64,000 nt of DNA, from positions 868,001 to 932,000 of the forward strand of contig NZ_APNH01000001.1 of the NCBI RefSeq assembly GCF_040361275.1, in the 5' to 3' direction. This DNA is from Salinisphaera sp. T31B1. Lineage in GTDB: Bacteria; Pseudomonadota; Gammaproteobacteria; Nevskiales; Salinisphaeraceae. The notes under the pieces are model-generated. The model saw only the letters and a program-made list of their open reading frames with translations. It was not told the origin of the DNA and ran no database searches. Shown one piece after another: positions 19,436 to 28,133 of this stretch. How positions within the stretch are numbered: position 1 is the first letter of the stretch; every line of letters starts with the position of its first letter. Made by a program: the position numbers and the translations under genes.

Positions 19436-21118
19436 ATGCAATCGATCGACGCATTCAAGGCCGCGCGGCAGATGCTGCTGGAGCGGCGCGAGGACTATAC
19501 GCGCGCCTATGAGGACTTCCGCTGGCCGCAGCTGGAGCAGTTCAACTGGGCGTTGGACTGGTTCGACGACTACGCCGCGGACAACGACAAGACGGCCCTG
19601 TGGCTGGTCGACGCCGACGGCAGCGAGACCAAGTGCAGCTTCGAGCAGATGCGCCAGCGTTCCAACCAGGTGGCCAATTTCCTGCGCGCCAGCGGTGTCG
19701 AACGCGGCGATACGATGCTGGTCATGCTCGACAACGTCGCCCCGCTGTGGGAGACCATGCTCGCGGCCATCAAACTCGGCGCCGTCGTCATTCCGGCTAC
19801 CACTCTGCTGTCGCAGAACGACCTCGGCGACCGGCTGTCTCGCGGCGGCGTGACACATATCGTGGCCGCCGACGAGCACGTGGCCAAGTTCGAGGGCGTG
19901 GCCGGCGGGCTGACCCGGATCGTGGTCGGCGAGCCGGCGGGCGACTGGCTGGTCTTCGACGATGCCTACCACGCCGAGACCGAGTTCGAAGCCCGCGGCG
20001 TGACCCACGCCAACGATCCCATGCTGCTGTATTTCACCTCCGGCACGACGTCCAAACCGAAGCTGGTGCAGCATACGCATCAGAGCTACCCGGTCGGTTC
20101 ACTGTCGACCATGTACTGGCTCGGTCTGCAGCCGGACGACGTGCATTTCAATATCAGCTCGCCCGGCTGGGCCAAGCACGCGTGGTCGAATCTGTTCGCG
20201 CCCTGGGATGCCGGCTGTACGGTGTTCGTGTATCGAAGCGCACGGTTTTCCGCTCCGGAGGTGTTGTCGGTGATTGCCGACAAGGGCGTGACGAGCCTGT
20301 GTGCGCCGCCCACGGTCTGGCGGCTGCTCATCCAGGAAGACCTGGCCGCGTACGACGTCAGGCTGCGTAGCCTGGTGGGAGCCGGCGAGCCGCTCAACCC
20401 CGAGGTCATCGCCCGCGTGGAACGCCTGTGGGGGCTCAAGATCCGCGACGGCTACGGACAGACCGAGACCACTGCCCAGATCGGCAATCCGCCGGGCCAG
20501 GCGATGAAATCCGGCTCGATGGGGCGACCGCTGCCCGGCTACCGTATCGCGCTGCTCGACCCGTTCGATCAGGAACACGACGAAGGCGAGATCGCCATCG
20601 ACATCCGTGATGTCCGTCCGCTCGGACTGATGGCTGAATATCGCGACGATCCCGAGCGCATGAAGGCCGCCATGCGTGACGGCTACTATCGCACTGGCGA
20701 CGTAGCCAGCCGCGACTCCGAAGGCTATTTCTGGTACGTCGGACGTGCCGACGACGTGTTCAAGTCGTCGGATTACCGCATCAGCCCGTTCGAACTCGAA
20801 TCGATCCTCATCGAGCATGAATCAGTGGCCGAGGCCGCGGTCGTGCCGGCTCCCGATGACATGAAGCTCAGCGTGCCCAAGGCCTATGTCGTGTTGCGTC
20901 GAGGATTCGAGCCGTCGCGCGAGAGCGCCAAGGCCCTGTTCGAGTTTTCCCGGCAGCGGCTCGCACCCTATGCCCGTATCCGCGAACTCGAATTCGCCGA
21001 GCTGCCCAAGACCATCTCGGGCAAGATTCGGCGGGTCGAACTGCGTGCCCATGCAGCCGGCAACGAGCACGGCGAACATGCGTACGCGGAGAGCGATTTC
21101 CCCGAATTGAAGGTCTAG
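19436..21118 (+). CDS. Acyl-CoA synthetase (AMP-forming), short/medium-chain type
   Basis: A 560-residue ANL-family ligase with YFTSGTTSKPKLVQHTH (P-loop), GAGEPLNPEV, DGYGQTETT and YRTGDVASRDSEGYFW, and the C-terminal PKTISGKIRRVEL carrying the adenylation Lys. GAGGAG precedes the ATG by 8 bases. The form resembles MACS-like ligases that act on short or branched acids. Following mmsB on the same strand, it most simply makes isobutyryl-CoA from isobutyrate; propionate or 2-methylbutyrate are alternatives. Confidence 0.87.
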   Translation: MQSIDAFKAARQMLLERREDYTRAYEDFRWPQLEQFNWALDWFDDYAADNDKTALWLVDADGSETKCSFEQMRQRSNQVANFLRASGVERGDTMLVMLDNVAPLWETMLAAIKLGAVVIPATTLLSQNDLGDRLSRGGVTHIVAADEHVAKFEGVAGGLTRIVVGEPAGDWLVFDDAYHAETEFEARGVTHANDPMLLYFTSGTTSKPKLVQHTHQSYPVGSLSTMYWLGLQPDDVHFNISSPGWAKHAWSNLFAPWDAGCTVFVYRSARFSAPEVLSVIADKGVTSLCAPPTVWRLLIQEDLAAYDVRLRSLVGAGEPLNPEVIARVERLWGLKIRDGYGQTETTAQIGNPPGQAMKSGSMGRPLPGYRIALLDPFDQEHDEGEIAIDIRDVRPLGLMAEYRDDPERMKAAMRDGYYRTGDVASRDSEGYFWYVGRADDVFKSSDYRISPFELESILIEHESVAEAAVVPAPDDMKLSVPKAYVVLRRGFEPSRESAKALFEFSRQRLAPYARIRELEFAELPKTISGKIRRVELRAHAAGNEHGEHAYAESDFPELKV

Positions 21119-21658
21119 CTCGGCTGGAACGGGCTGCGTGATGCCGCGCCCATAGGCGGCATCGCACGCGCTCTTGGGCGTTGGCGGGCGCCCGAACCCG
21201 AACGCCGGGCCGTCAGCCTCGGGCGCCCTCGGTCGATGACAGGCGGGGCGACACCCGCACGAAGCCGGTATCCGCTATGGCGGGGTCGAGCACTGTCTGT
21301 CGTCAAAAACGCCGGTTGCGCGTTCTGCCAAGCGCATGCGCTGCGGCCGTGATTGCGTCCGGGCTACGGTCCGCACGGAGCGCTATTGTCGTTCTCCAGC
21401 CGGTTCGGGGCACGGCATAAACCGGGCATACGGCAGGTGCCGGTGCTTATCGACAGTGCTGGGCACGGGCCAAAGACCGGCGGCGAATCCCGGATGGCCG
21501 GTATGTCCGGTTTTCGTGTATCAGTACGATCAGGTAATTGGTAGCCCGATGAGTCGCAGCACGACGGCTCGCGCCGATCGAGTGATCGCGTGGCCACGGC
21601 GTGCTACGGCCTTGCGCCGAAGAGCTGCGTGCGCTCCAAGGCCTTGCGAGCGGGCGTA
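21119..21658. other. Convergent intergenic region without a recognised gene
   Basis: About 540 bp lie between the 3' ends of the acyl-CoA synthetase and livM. Short open frames here have no family features and no ribosome sites. No clear hairpin with a T-run was found. Confidence 0.5.
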
Positions 21659-22591
21659 TCAGGTGGATTTGGCCTTGAGCAGCCGCGCCAGTTCACCGAC
21701 GAAGCCCCGCCGGAAGATGAGCACGCACACCACGAAGATCGCCCCGATGGCGACCTGAACCCACGAGCCGAACGAGGCCAGCTCGTCCTGCATGGTAATC
21801 ACCACGCCGGCGCCGGCGACCGGTCCGAACAGCGTGCCCATGCCCCCCAGCAGCGTCATCAGCACGACTTCGCCCGACATCTGCCAGTGCACGTCGGTGA
21901 GCGAGGCGAACTGGAAGATGATCGCCTTGGTCGCTCCGGCGGTGCCGGCCAGGGTGGCTGATATGATGAACGCGATGAGCTTGAAGCGTTCCACGTTGTA
22001 GCCCAGCGAACGGGCGCGAGGCTCGTTTTCGCGGATGGCGGTCAGAATCTGGCCGAACGGCGAATGGATGGTGCGATAGATGATCAGGAAACCGATCATG
22101 AAGATCGCGAACACCACGTAGTAGATCGCGAGCGGGTCGTTCAGATCGATCAGCCCGAGCATATGCCCACGAGGAATTCCCTGCAGACCGTTTTCGCCGC
22201 CCGTGAACGGCAGCTTTAGCGCGAGAAAGAAGATGATCTGGGCCAGAGCCAGCGTGATCATGGCGAAGTAGATGCCCTGACGCCGGATGGCAAGCGCACC
22301 GAAGATCGCGCCGAGAACCATCGCGAACAGCGTGCCGGCCAGAATGCCGATCAGCGGGTCGAGCTGCATCACCTTGATGACGTGGCCGGTGATATAGGCC
22401 GCCCCGCCGAAAAAGGCCGCGTGACCGAACGAGAGCAGGCCCGTGTAGCCGAGCAACAGGTTGAATGCGCAGGCGAACAGCGCAAAGCACAGCAGCTTCA
22501 TGGCGAACACGGGGTAGACGAGATACGGCGCGGCCAGGCCGAAGCCGAGCAGCAGTACCCAGAAGACACCGTTCATGGTGATGTGACGCAT
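21659..22591 (-). CDS. Branched-chain-type ABC transporter permease (LivM family)
   Basis: The 310-residue integral membrane protein has about 8-9 hydrophobic segments and the LivM signature GYTGLLSFGHAAFFGGAAY, RRQGIYFAMITLALAQ, AIRENEPRARSLGYN and LLGGMGTLFGPVAGA. It is the last gene of the five-gene minus-strand importer. Together with LivH it forms the channel. The substrate (branched-chain amino acid or short acid) is inferred from the adjacent catabolic genes. Confidence 0.93.
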   Translation of the reverse strand: MRHITMNGVFWVLLLGFGLAAPYLVYPVFAMKLLCFALFACAFNLLLGYTGLLSFGHAAFFGGAAYITGHVIKVMQLDPLIGILAGTLFAMVLGAIFGALAIRRQGIYFAMITLALAQIIFFLALKLPFTGGENGLQGIPRGHMLGLIDLNDPLAIYYVVFAIFMIGFLIIYRTIHSPFGQILTAIRENEPRARSLGYNVERFKLIAFIISATLAGTAGATKAIIFQFASLTDVHWQMSGEVVLMTLLGGMGTLFGPVAGAGVVITMQDELASFGSWVQVAIGAIFVVCVLIFRRGFVGELARLLKAKST

Positions 22592-22595
22592 GGTT

Positions 22596-23495
22596 TCAGA
22601 CTTCCTTGCCGAACAGGCCGGCCGGACGAATCAGCAGCACCACGACCATGATGAAGAAGATGACGGTATTGGCGGCCGGCGGATACAGCGCCTGGGTCAG
22701 GCCCTGTACCAGCCCCAGCCCCAGCCCGGTGACAATCGCGCCCAGAATGGAGCCCATGCCGCCGATAACCACTACCGCGAACACGGTGATGATCAGATCG
22801 GCGCCCATCAGCGGGCTGACCGAGTAGATCGGCGCGGCCAGCACGCCGGCCAGCGCGGCCAGCGCCACACCGAACCCGAACGTCAGCGTCACCATGCGTG
22901 GCACGTTGATACCGAACGCCTCCACCAGCTTGGGGTTCTCCACGCCGGCCCGTAGCACCGAGCCGAGGGTGGTTCGCTCGATCACGAACCATGTGGCAAA
23001 GCACACCACGATCGAGAACACGATCGCGAACAGCCGGTATTTCGGGAAATACATGAAGCCGAGATTCACGATACCGCTCAATACATCGGGCTGGGCCGGG
23101 TAGGCGGTGCCCGAGATATTGAAGTAGTTCGAAAGAATACCCTGCAGGATCAGCGCGATGCCGAAGGTCAGCAACAGGCCGTAGATATGATCGAAGGCGT
23201 ACAGACGGCGTAGCAGGAACCGTTCGATGAGCATGCCGAAAATGCCGACTACCAGCGGCGCGACGATGAGCGCGGTCCAGAAGCCCATGTGGTAGTCGTC
23301 GAAACCCAGCCACGGCCCGAGATAGGAATAGCCGATCAGCGCCACGAACGCACCCAGCATGTAGAGCGCGCCGTGGGCGAAGTTGATCACGTTCAGCAGC
23401 CCGAAGATGATCGCAAGACCCAGGCTGAGCATGGCGTAGAACACGCCGGTGCTCAGCCCCAACATGGTTTGCGCAAGAATCGCGTTGAGACTCAT
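22596..23495 (-). CDS. Branched-chain-type ABC transporter permease (LivH family)
   Basis: A 299-residue membrane protein with the LivH start (TGVFYAMLSLGLAIIFGLLN, then NFAHGALYMLGAF), YNISGT-like loop residues and the C-terminal VVVIGGMGSILGAIVTG. It lies 4 bp before livM and 45 bp after the binding-protein gene, so all are co-transcribed. Confidence 0.93.
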   Translation of the reverse strand: MSLNAILAQTMLGLSTGVFYAMLSLGLAIIFGLLNVINFAHGALYMLGAFVALIGYSYLGPWLGFDDYHMGFWTALIVAPLVVGIFGMLIERFLLRRLYAFDHIYGLLLTFGIALILQGILSNYFNISGTAYPAQPDVLSGIVNLGFMYFPKYRLFAIVFSIVVCFATWFVIERTTLGSVLRAGVENPKLVEAFGINVPRMVTLTFGFGVALAALAGVLAAPIYSVSPLMGADLIITVFAVVVIGGMGSILGAIVTGLGLGLVQGLTQALYPPAANTVIFFIMVVVLLIRPAGLFGKEV

Positions 23496-23540
23496 GGCTT
23501 TATGCGTCGTATCGTGGTCATTCGACTACTCGTCGGCGGG

Positions 23541-24752
23541 TCACTTGAGCAGCGGGCAGGCGCTGTCGGACAGAGCGATATAGGCTTTCTCGGCGGGAAT
23601 CGTGCTCACGATGTTGAGCAGGTCCCAGTCGCTTTTGGATTCTTCTGGCGTCTTGACCTGGGCCAGATACATATCGTGCGACATGAGCCCGTTGGCTTCG
23701 ATCTTGCCGTTCTTGACGAAGAAGTCGTTGAGCTGCATTTCGCCGAGCTGCTTGCGTACCGGCGCGGCTTCGTCGCTGCCTGCGGCCCTGATCGCTTCCA
23801 GGTAGTGGGTCACACTCGAGTAGACGCCGGCCTGGACCATGGTCGGCATGGCGCCGTGCTTGTCGAAAAAGCGTTGCGACCATTTGCGCGATTCGTCGTT
23901 ACGGTCCCAGTAGAATGCGGTGGTGAACTCCAGACCCTTGGCGGTATCCAGGCCGAGTGCCTTCACGTCGGTCAGGAACACCAGCATGCCGGCGAGTTTC
24001 TGGCCGCGTTCGACGATGCCGAACGCATTGGCCTGCTTGATCGAATTGACGGTATCGCCGCCGGCGTTGGCCAATCCGATCACGTCCGCCCCGGAGCCGC
24101 TGGCCTGCAGCAGGTAGGACGAGAAATCGGTGCTGCTCAGCGGCGCTTCGATGCTACCCAGTACCTCGCCGCCGAGTTCCTTGACCACGCGCGAGGTGTT
24201 GTCACGCAGCGAATGCCCAAACGCGTAGTCGGCGGTGATGAAGAACCATTTCTTGCCGCCGTTCTTGACGATCGCCGTGGCCGTGCCGACCGGCAAGGCG
24301 TAGGTGTCGTAGACGTAGTGAATGCCGTACTTGGAGCACTGGCTTTCGGTGAGTTCGGAAGAGCCCGCACCGGTGTTGATGGTGATGGTGTTCTTTTCCG
24401 AGGCCAGGCCCTGAACAGCCAGCCCGACTGCCGAATTGTCCATGCCCACGAGCATGTCGACATGGTTCTGGTCGATCCACTTGCGCGCGATCGACGAGGC
24501 GACGTCGGCCTTGTTCTGGTGGTCGGCGGAGACGATCTCGATCGGTGCGCCCAGTACCTGGCCGCCGAAATCGTCGGCGGCCATCTGCGCAGCGATCACC
24601 GCTCCCGGCCCTTCGATCGCCTTGTAGACCCCGGACATATCGGTCAGGACTCCGATCTTGACGCTGTCATTGGAGGCCTGGTCGGCGGCCTGCGCGCCGG
24701 AGAAGGCCATCAGGCCAGCGGTGCACGCCGCGGTCAGTAGTGACTTGTTCAT
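23541..24752 (-). CDS. Periplasmic substrate-binding protein of the Liv-type importer
   Basis: This 403-residue protein has a signal peptide ending near AQA, and a type I binding fold (VKIGVLTDMSGVYK, DHQNKADVASSI, GMDNSAVGLAVQ, WFFITADYAFG). GAGGGGA precedes its ATG. Strong similarity to the protein at 12433-13659 shows duplication within the island. It sits between the ATPase genes and the permease genes. Confidence 0.92.
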   Translation of the reverse strand: MNKSLLTAACTAGLMAFSGAQAADQASNDSVKIGVLTDMSGVYKAIEGPGAVIAAQMAADDFGGQVLGAPIEIVSADHQNKADVASSIARKWIDQNHVDMLVGMDNSAVGLAVQGLASEKNTITINTGAGSSELTESQCSKYGIHYVYDTYALPVGTATAIVKNGGKKWFFITADYAFGHSLRDNTSRVVKELGGEVLGSIEAPLSSTDFSSYLLQASGSGADVIGLANAGGDTVNSIKQANAFGIVERGQKLAGMLVFLTDVKALGLDTAKGLEFTTAFYWDRNDESRKWSQRFFDKHGAMPTMVQAGVYSSVTHYLEAIRAAGSDEAAPVRKQLGEMQLNDFFVKNGKIEANGLMSHDMYLAQVKTPEESKSDWDLLNIVSTIPAEKAYIALSDSACPLLK

Positions 24753-24800
24753 CGGGTTATCCCCTCGTTGACATCGCTTTCAGGGTGAGCACCGGCCGGT

Positions 24801-25505
24801 TCAGACGCTCAGGAACTGGTTGATGCGTTCTTTCTTGGCCTTGGCCTGTGAGGCCTCGATCACTTCGGCGACCTCGCCGTGTTCGATGATGTAGTGGCGG
24901 TCGGCCAGCGGCGCGGCGAAATGGAAATTCTGCTCGACGAGCACGATGGTCAGGCCACGCTCCTTGATCTGCCGGATGGTGTTGCCCAGCGCCTGCACGA
25001 TCACCGGCGCCAGGCCTTCGGTGATTTCGTCGAGCAGCAGCAGCTGGGCGCCGGTGCGCAACACGCGCGCCATGGCCAGCATCTGCTGTTCGCCGCCGGA
25101 CAGCTGCGTGCCCAGGCTGCGCCGGCGTTCGGCCAGGTTCGGAAACATCTCGTAGATCTCGGACACGCTCATGCCATCGTCGCTCAGGCGCGGCGGCAGG
25201 TTGAGGTTTTCCTCCACGTTCAGGCGCGAGAAGATGCCGCGCTCTTCCGGGCAGTAGCCGAGCATGCCAAGACGCGCGATCTTGTGGGTCGGCTGCTTGA
25301 TGATTTCGGTGCCATTGACCCGGATCGAACCGGTTCGCTTGTCCACCAGGGCGAGGATCGACTTGAGTGCGGTGGTGCGCCCGGCGCCGTTGCGCCCGAG
25401 CAGGGTGACCACCTCGCCCCGCGCCACCGACAGGTCGATGCCGTGCAGGATGTGCGATTCGCCGTACCAGGCGTTGAGATTTTCGATACGCAGCAGTTCA
25501 GACAT
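24801..25505 (-). CDS. LivF-type ABC ATPase with Lys-to-Arg change in Walker A
   Basis: A 234-residue ATPase with signature LSGGEQQMLAMARVL and Walker B LLLLDEITEGLAPV. Walker A reads GRNGAGRTT: Arg 43 replaces the lysine that normally contacts ATP phosphates. The codon is CGC, two changes from a lysine codon. The second LivF in the window keeps Lys. The rest of the ATPase is intact, so it may be a tolerated subfamily trait or a catalytically weak subunit working with LivG. Its start overlaps livG by 8 bp. Confidence 0.92.
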   Translation of the reverse strand: MSELLRIENLNAWYGESHILHGIDLSVARGEVVTLLGRNGAGRTTALKSILALVDKRTGSIRVNGTEIIKQPTHKIARLGMLGYCPEERGIFSRLNVEENLNLPPRLSDDGMSVSEIYEMFPNLAERRRSLGTQLSGGEQQMLAMARVLRTGAQLLLLDEITEGLAPVIVQALGNTIRQIKERGLTIVLVEQNFHFAAPLADRHYIIEHGEVAEVIEASQAKAKKERINQFLSV

Positions 25506-26250
25506 CCTCGGTCCCCATATAGGCCTGTCTGACGGCCGGGTCGCGGGACACTTCCGAGTACGGGCCCTCGGCCAATATCTCGCCGCGATTGAGCACGGTG
25601 ATCCGGTCGGCCAGCGACTCCACCACCTTGAGGTTGTGCTCGACCATGAGAATGGTGCGATTGGCAGCGACCTGCTGGATCAGCGCCGTGACCTTGCCGA
25701 CGTCCTCCGAGCTCATGCCCTGAGTCGGTTCGTCGAGCAGCATCAGACGCGGATCGAGCGCCAGAGTGGTGGCGATCTCCAGTGCGCGCTTGCGCCCATA
25801 AGCCAGTTCCACGCTGGTTACCTCGGCGAACTCGGCCAGGCCGACTTCCTCGAGCAGCGCCATGGCCCGGTCGGTCAACGAATCCAGCACCCTGGACGAG
25901 CGCCAGAAGTGATACGACAGGCCCAGATGCTGCTGTAGCGCCACGCGAACATTATCCAGCACGCTCAGGTGCGGAAAGATCGCCGATATCTGGAATGATC
26001 GAACCATGCCGCGATTGGCGACGTCGGTCGGCTTGTGACGGGTGATATCGGTGCCGTCGTAGACGATCCTGCCGGCCGAGGGCTCGATGAACCGTGTGAG
26101 CATGTTGAACACGGTTGTCTTGCCTGCCCCGTTCGGGCCGATCAGTGCATGGATGCTGCCCCGCTGGACGTCCAGATCCATGCTTTCGACCGCGGTGAAA
26201 CCGGCGAACTTCTTGCTCAGCCCACGGGCCTGAAGAATCGCCTCGCTCAC
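25498..26250 (-). CDS. LivG-type ABC ATPase
   Basis: The 250-residue ATPase has Walker A GPNGAGKTTVFNM, the LivG-specific HMI-like region RSFQISAIFPHLSV, a signature in degenerate form (VELAYGRKRALEIATTLA) and Walker B LMLLDEPTQGMSSED. Start is GTG 26250. It is first in the importer operon (livG, livF, binding protein, livH, livM). The preceding 207 bp contain the promoter, not resolved further. Confidence 0.94.
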   Translation of the reverse strand: MSEAILQARGLSKKFAGFTAVESMDLDVQRGSIHALIGPNGAGKTTVFNMLTRFIEPSAGRIVYDGTDITRHKPTDVANRGMVRSFQISAIFPHLSVLDNVRVALQQHLGLSYHFWRSSRVLDSLTDRAMALLEEVGLAEFAEVTSVELAYGRKRALEIATTLALDPRLMLLDEPTQGMSSEDVGKVTALIQQVAANRTILMVEHNLKVVESLADRITVLNRGEILAEGPYSEVSRDPAVRQAYMGTEDV

Positions 26251-26457
26251 AGCCGGTATGCCGTTCGCGAACGGGCCGCGCCCGTCGATGTGTCGTCGTC
26301 CTGCGCCATAGATAGTCTTTGGTGTATTGCCCCTCGCCGCGCCTGGTCAGACGCGCGAAATCAGTCTAGACGCAGGTCGCGTCAGGGGTTATCCCACCTT
26401 AGTCGCAGGATTGGAGGCCGGTACGGACATCGCCGGCCCCCGGCGTAATCGCCGCGA

Positions 26458-26958
26458 TCAGTCGCTGCGATGCTGCGAACAGGCTTCGCAGATACCGCCG
26501 ACTTCGATCGTCTCGTGGTCGATGGCAAAGCCCGCCCGACGCGCCTCGGCGGCGATCGCGGCATCGATCGGCTGGCTGGCGATCTCGGCGACGCGCTCGC
26601 ATTGGCGACAGATCAGGAATTTCGGATGGCCGGACTCGTGGGGCGCATCGCAGCCGATGAACGCGTTCAGCGATTCGATCTTGTGAATCAGCCCCGCGTC
26701 GAGGAGAAAATCCAGCGCGCGATAGACCGTGGGCGGCGCGGCGTTGCCGCGCTCGGCGCTGATCGCGTCGAGCAGATCATAGGCCTTGGTCGGGCGATGG
26801 TTGTCCCAGATCAGCTCGAGTACGCGCCGGCGAATGGCGGTCAGGCGCAGGCCCCGCTGGGCACATCGAGCGTCTGCCCGTGCCAGTGCATCGGCGATAC
26901 AGGCCGAATGATCGTGTCCGCGGGCGTCGAATACCGAAGCGTTGGCGTTCTCAGTCAT
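26458..26958 (-). CDS. zur: Zinc uptake regulator Zur (Fur family)
   Basis: The 166-residue protein has the Fur fold: helix LRLTAIRRRVLELIW, recognition helix APPTVYRALDFLLDAGLIHKIE, then the Zur-typical LNAFIGCDAPHESGHPKFLICRQCERV with the structural CxxC, and a final CEAC. HKIESLNAFIGC favours Zur over Fur. With zinc bound it represses uptake genes. It lies 42 bp after merC on the same strand, and a Zur-box candidate stands upstream of merC, suggesting autoregulation. Confidence 0.92.
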   Translation of the reverse strand: MTENANASVFDARGHDHSACIADALARADARCAQRGLRLTAIRRRVLELIWDNHRPTKAYDLLDAISAERGNAAPPTVYRALDFLLDAGLIHKIESLNAFIGCDAPHESGHPKFLICRQCERVAEIASQPIDAAIAAEARRAGFAIDHETIEVGGICEACSQHRSD

Positions 26959-27000
26959 GGCCGGTGGCAGTGCGCAAACAGAACCGCAGTATCGCGCATT

Positions 27001-27465
27001 CTAGCGATCGATACCGCATTGGTCGTCCGGCTCGACCGCCACGCCCGGCGGCCGATGATGCGCATGCCGGTGCAGCCGCCGGCTGAGCCGGAAATTGCGG
27101 ATATGGGCGGCCGCGAGCACCAGCCCGCCCGCCACGGTGATCGCGCGCTCCAGACGCTCGCCACCGTATTCGTGGACGATGAACGCCGCAGCAATGAGTG
27201 CGGCGATGCCGATCACCCCCAGCAAGGCGACGGTCCGGCTGCGATGACGCGCCCAGCCCAAGCCCAAGGCCACGGCCGTGGTCGGTACCACCAGGATCAG
27301 GATCAGCTGGTGAAACGTCTCGTGGCTGACCAGCGAAAAGCCCAGGACCGGGAACAGGGCGATCGCGAACGGCAGCAGCAGGCAATGCACCAGGCAGAGT
27401 CCCGACAGCGCGACTGCGGTCTTATCCAGTTTGCCGGTAAAATCGGAGAACGAGTCGGAACGCAC
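27001..27465 (-). CDS. MerC-domain membrane protein
   Basis: A 154-residue protein with four hydrophobic segments and the MerC motif GLCLVHCLLLPFAIALFPVLG carrying a conserved Cys pair spaced by the first helix. The C-terminus is His-rich (RRLHRHAHHRPPG). Start is GTG 27465. MerC proteins take up mercuric ion in mer operons, but zur-linked versions lack other mer genes and are thought to serve metal homeostasis. No other mer gene is present here. Confidence 0.85.
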   Translation of the reverse strand: MRSDSFSDFTGKLDKTAVALSGLCLVHCLLLPFAIALFPVLGFSLVSHETFHQLILILVVPTTAVALGLGWARHRSRTVALLGVIGIAALIAAAFIVHEYGGERLERAITVAGGLVLAAAHIRNFRLSRRLHRHAHHRPPGVAVEPDDQCGIDR

Positions 27466-27503
27466 GAGCGGAGCTTCCCTGCTGGGCTGGGTTGGGCCAG
27501 AGC

Positions 27504-27516
27504 GTTAATATATAAC
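27504..27516. promoter_or_regulatory. Candidate Zur box between merC-zur and the PCu(A)C gene
   Basis: GTTAATATATAAC matches the 13-bp core of the gammaproteobacterial Zur box (GTTATA-N-TATAAC) at 11 positions, and the right flank continues with ATTT as in the consensus. It lies 39 bp before the merC start and 22 bp before the PCu(A)C start, so it could control both directions. Confidence 0.65.
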
Positions 27517-27537
27517 ATTTGGAAAGGAGTGGGCGAG

Positions 27538-28128
27538 ATGCACAGGACATTCGTTCGATGCGCGACGGTCGGGCTGGCCGCAACACTGGCCGCGCTGGCG
27601 CTGACCGGCTGCAGCGAGTCAGAGGCCCCGGACTGCGGCGCATTGACCGTGAAAGAGCCCTGGGTGCGCGTTGCACCTGCCGGCGCCGAAGTGATGGGTG
27701 CGTATTTCACGCTCTCCAATACCGGCGACGCGAAGGTGGTCGTCAACGGTGTGACCAGCAGCCAGTTCGATCGCGCCGAGATGCACGAGACCGTAGTCAA
27801 CGACAACGGTCAGGCAAGCATGCAGCCGTTGGAGAAGGTGACCGTGCCGGCAGGCGAAAGCATCGACTTCAAGCCGGGTGGTCGCCACGTGATGCTGTTC
27901 AACCCCACCCAGCCCTATGCAGCCGGCGACCAGGTCGAGCTGATCCTGGCCTGTGGCAGCCAGAATGCGGAACTGCCGGTGGCGGCGACCGTGCGTGCCG
28001 AGCAGCCGGGCGCGCAGAACGAGGGGGATACGGCCCGCGGCATGGACCACGCCATGGATCACGATATGGCACCGGCCGATCACGCTGACGAGGGCGCAGC
28101 CGCCGACGATGCGGCTACCGCGAGCTGA
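27538..28128 (+). CDS. PCu(A)C-type periplasmic copper/metal chaperone lipoprotein
   Basis: The 196-residue protein has a lipoprotein signal with lipobox LTGC (Cys 25). The PCu(A)C domain shows the metal motif MHET...M...PGGRHVML with His and Met ligands. The C-terminal tail is His/Met/Asp-rich (DHAMDHDMAPADHADE). AAAGGAG precedes ATG 27538; upstream open frame is only antisense to zur/merC. It carries Cu(I) toward cytochrome oxidase in known cases. Location beside a Zur box suggests metal-dependent control. Confidence 0.9.
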   Translation: MHRTFVRCATVGLAATLAALALTGCSESEAPDCGALTVKEPWVRVAPAGAEVMGAYFTLSNTGDAKVVVNGVTSSQFDRAEMHETVVNDNGQASMQPLEKVTVPAGESIDFKPGGRHVMLFNPTQPYAAGDQVELILACGSQNAELPVAATVRAEQPGAQNEGDTARGMDHAMDHDMAPADHADEGAAADDAATAS

Positions 28129-28133
28129 TCGAC

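Noticed and set aside
21183-21210. GGCGGGC followed by CCCGAACGCCGGGC, also present at 51785-51811, as a possible repeat family
   Set aside because: Only two copies; a 14-bp GC-rich match is expected by chance in 64 kb of this composition.
23289-24740. 483-residue plus-strand frame opposite the binding-protein and livH genes
   Set aside because: Composition (His, Gln, Gly, Val repeats) is typical of the reverse strand of GC-rich genes; no ribosome site or domain.
26470-27537. Long open extension upstream of the PCu(A)C gene
   Set aside because: It is antisense to zur and merC; the lipoprotein signal and AAAGGAG fix the real start at 27538.
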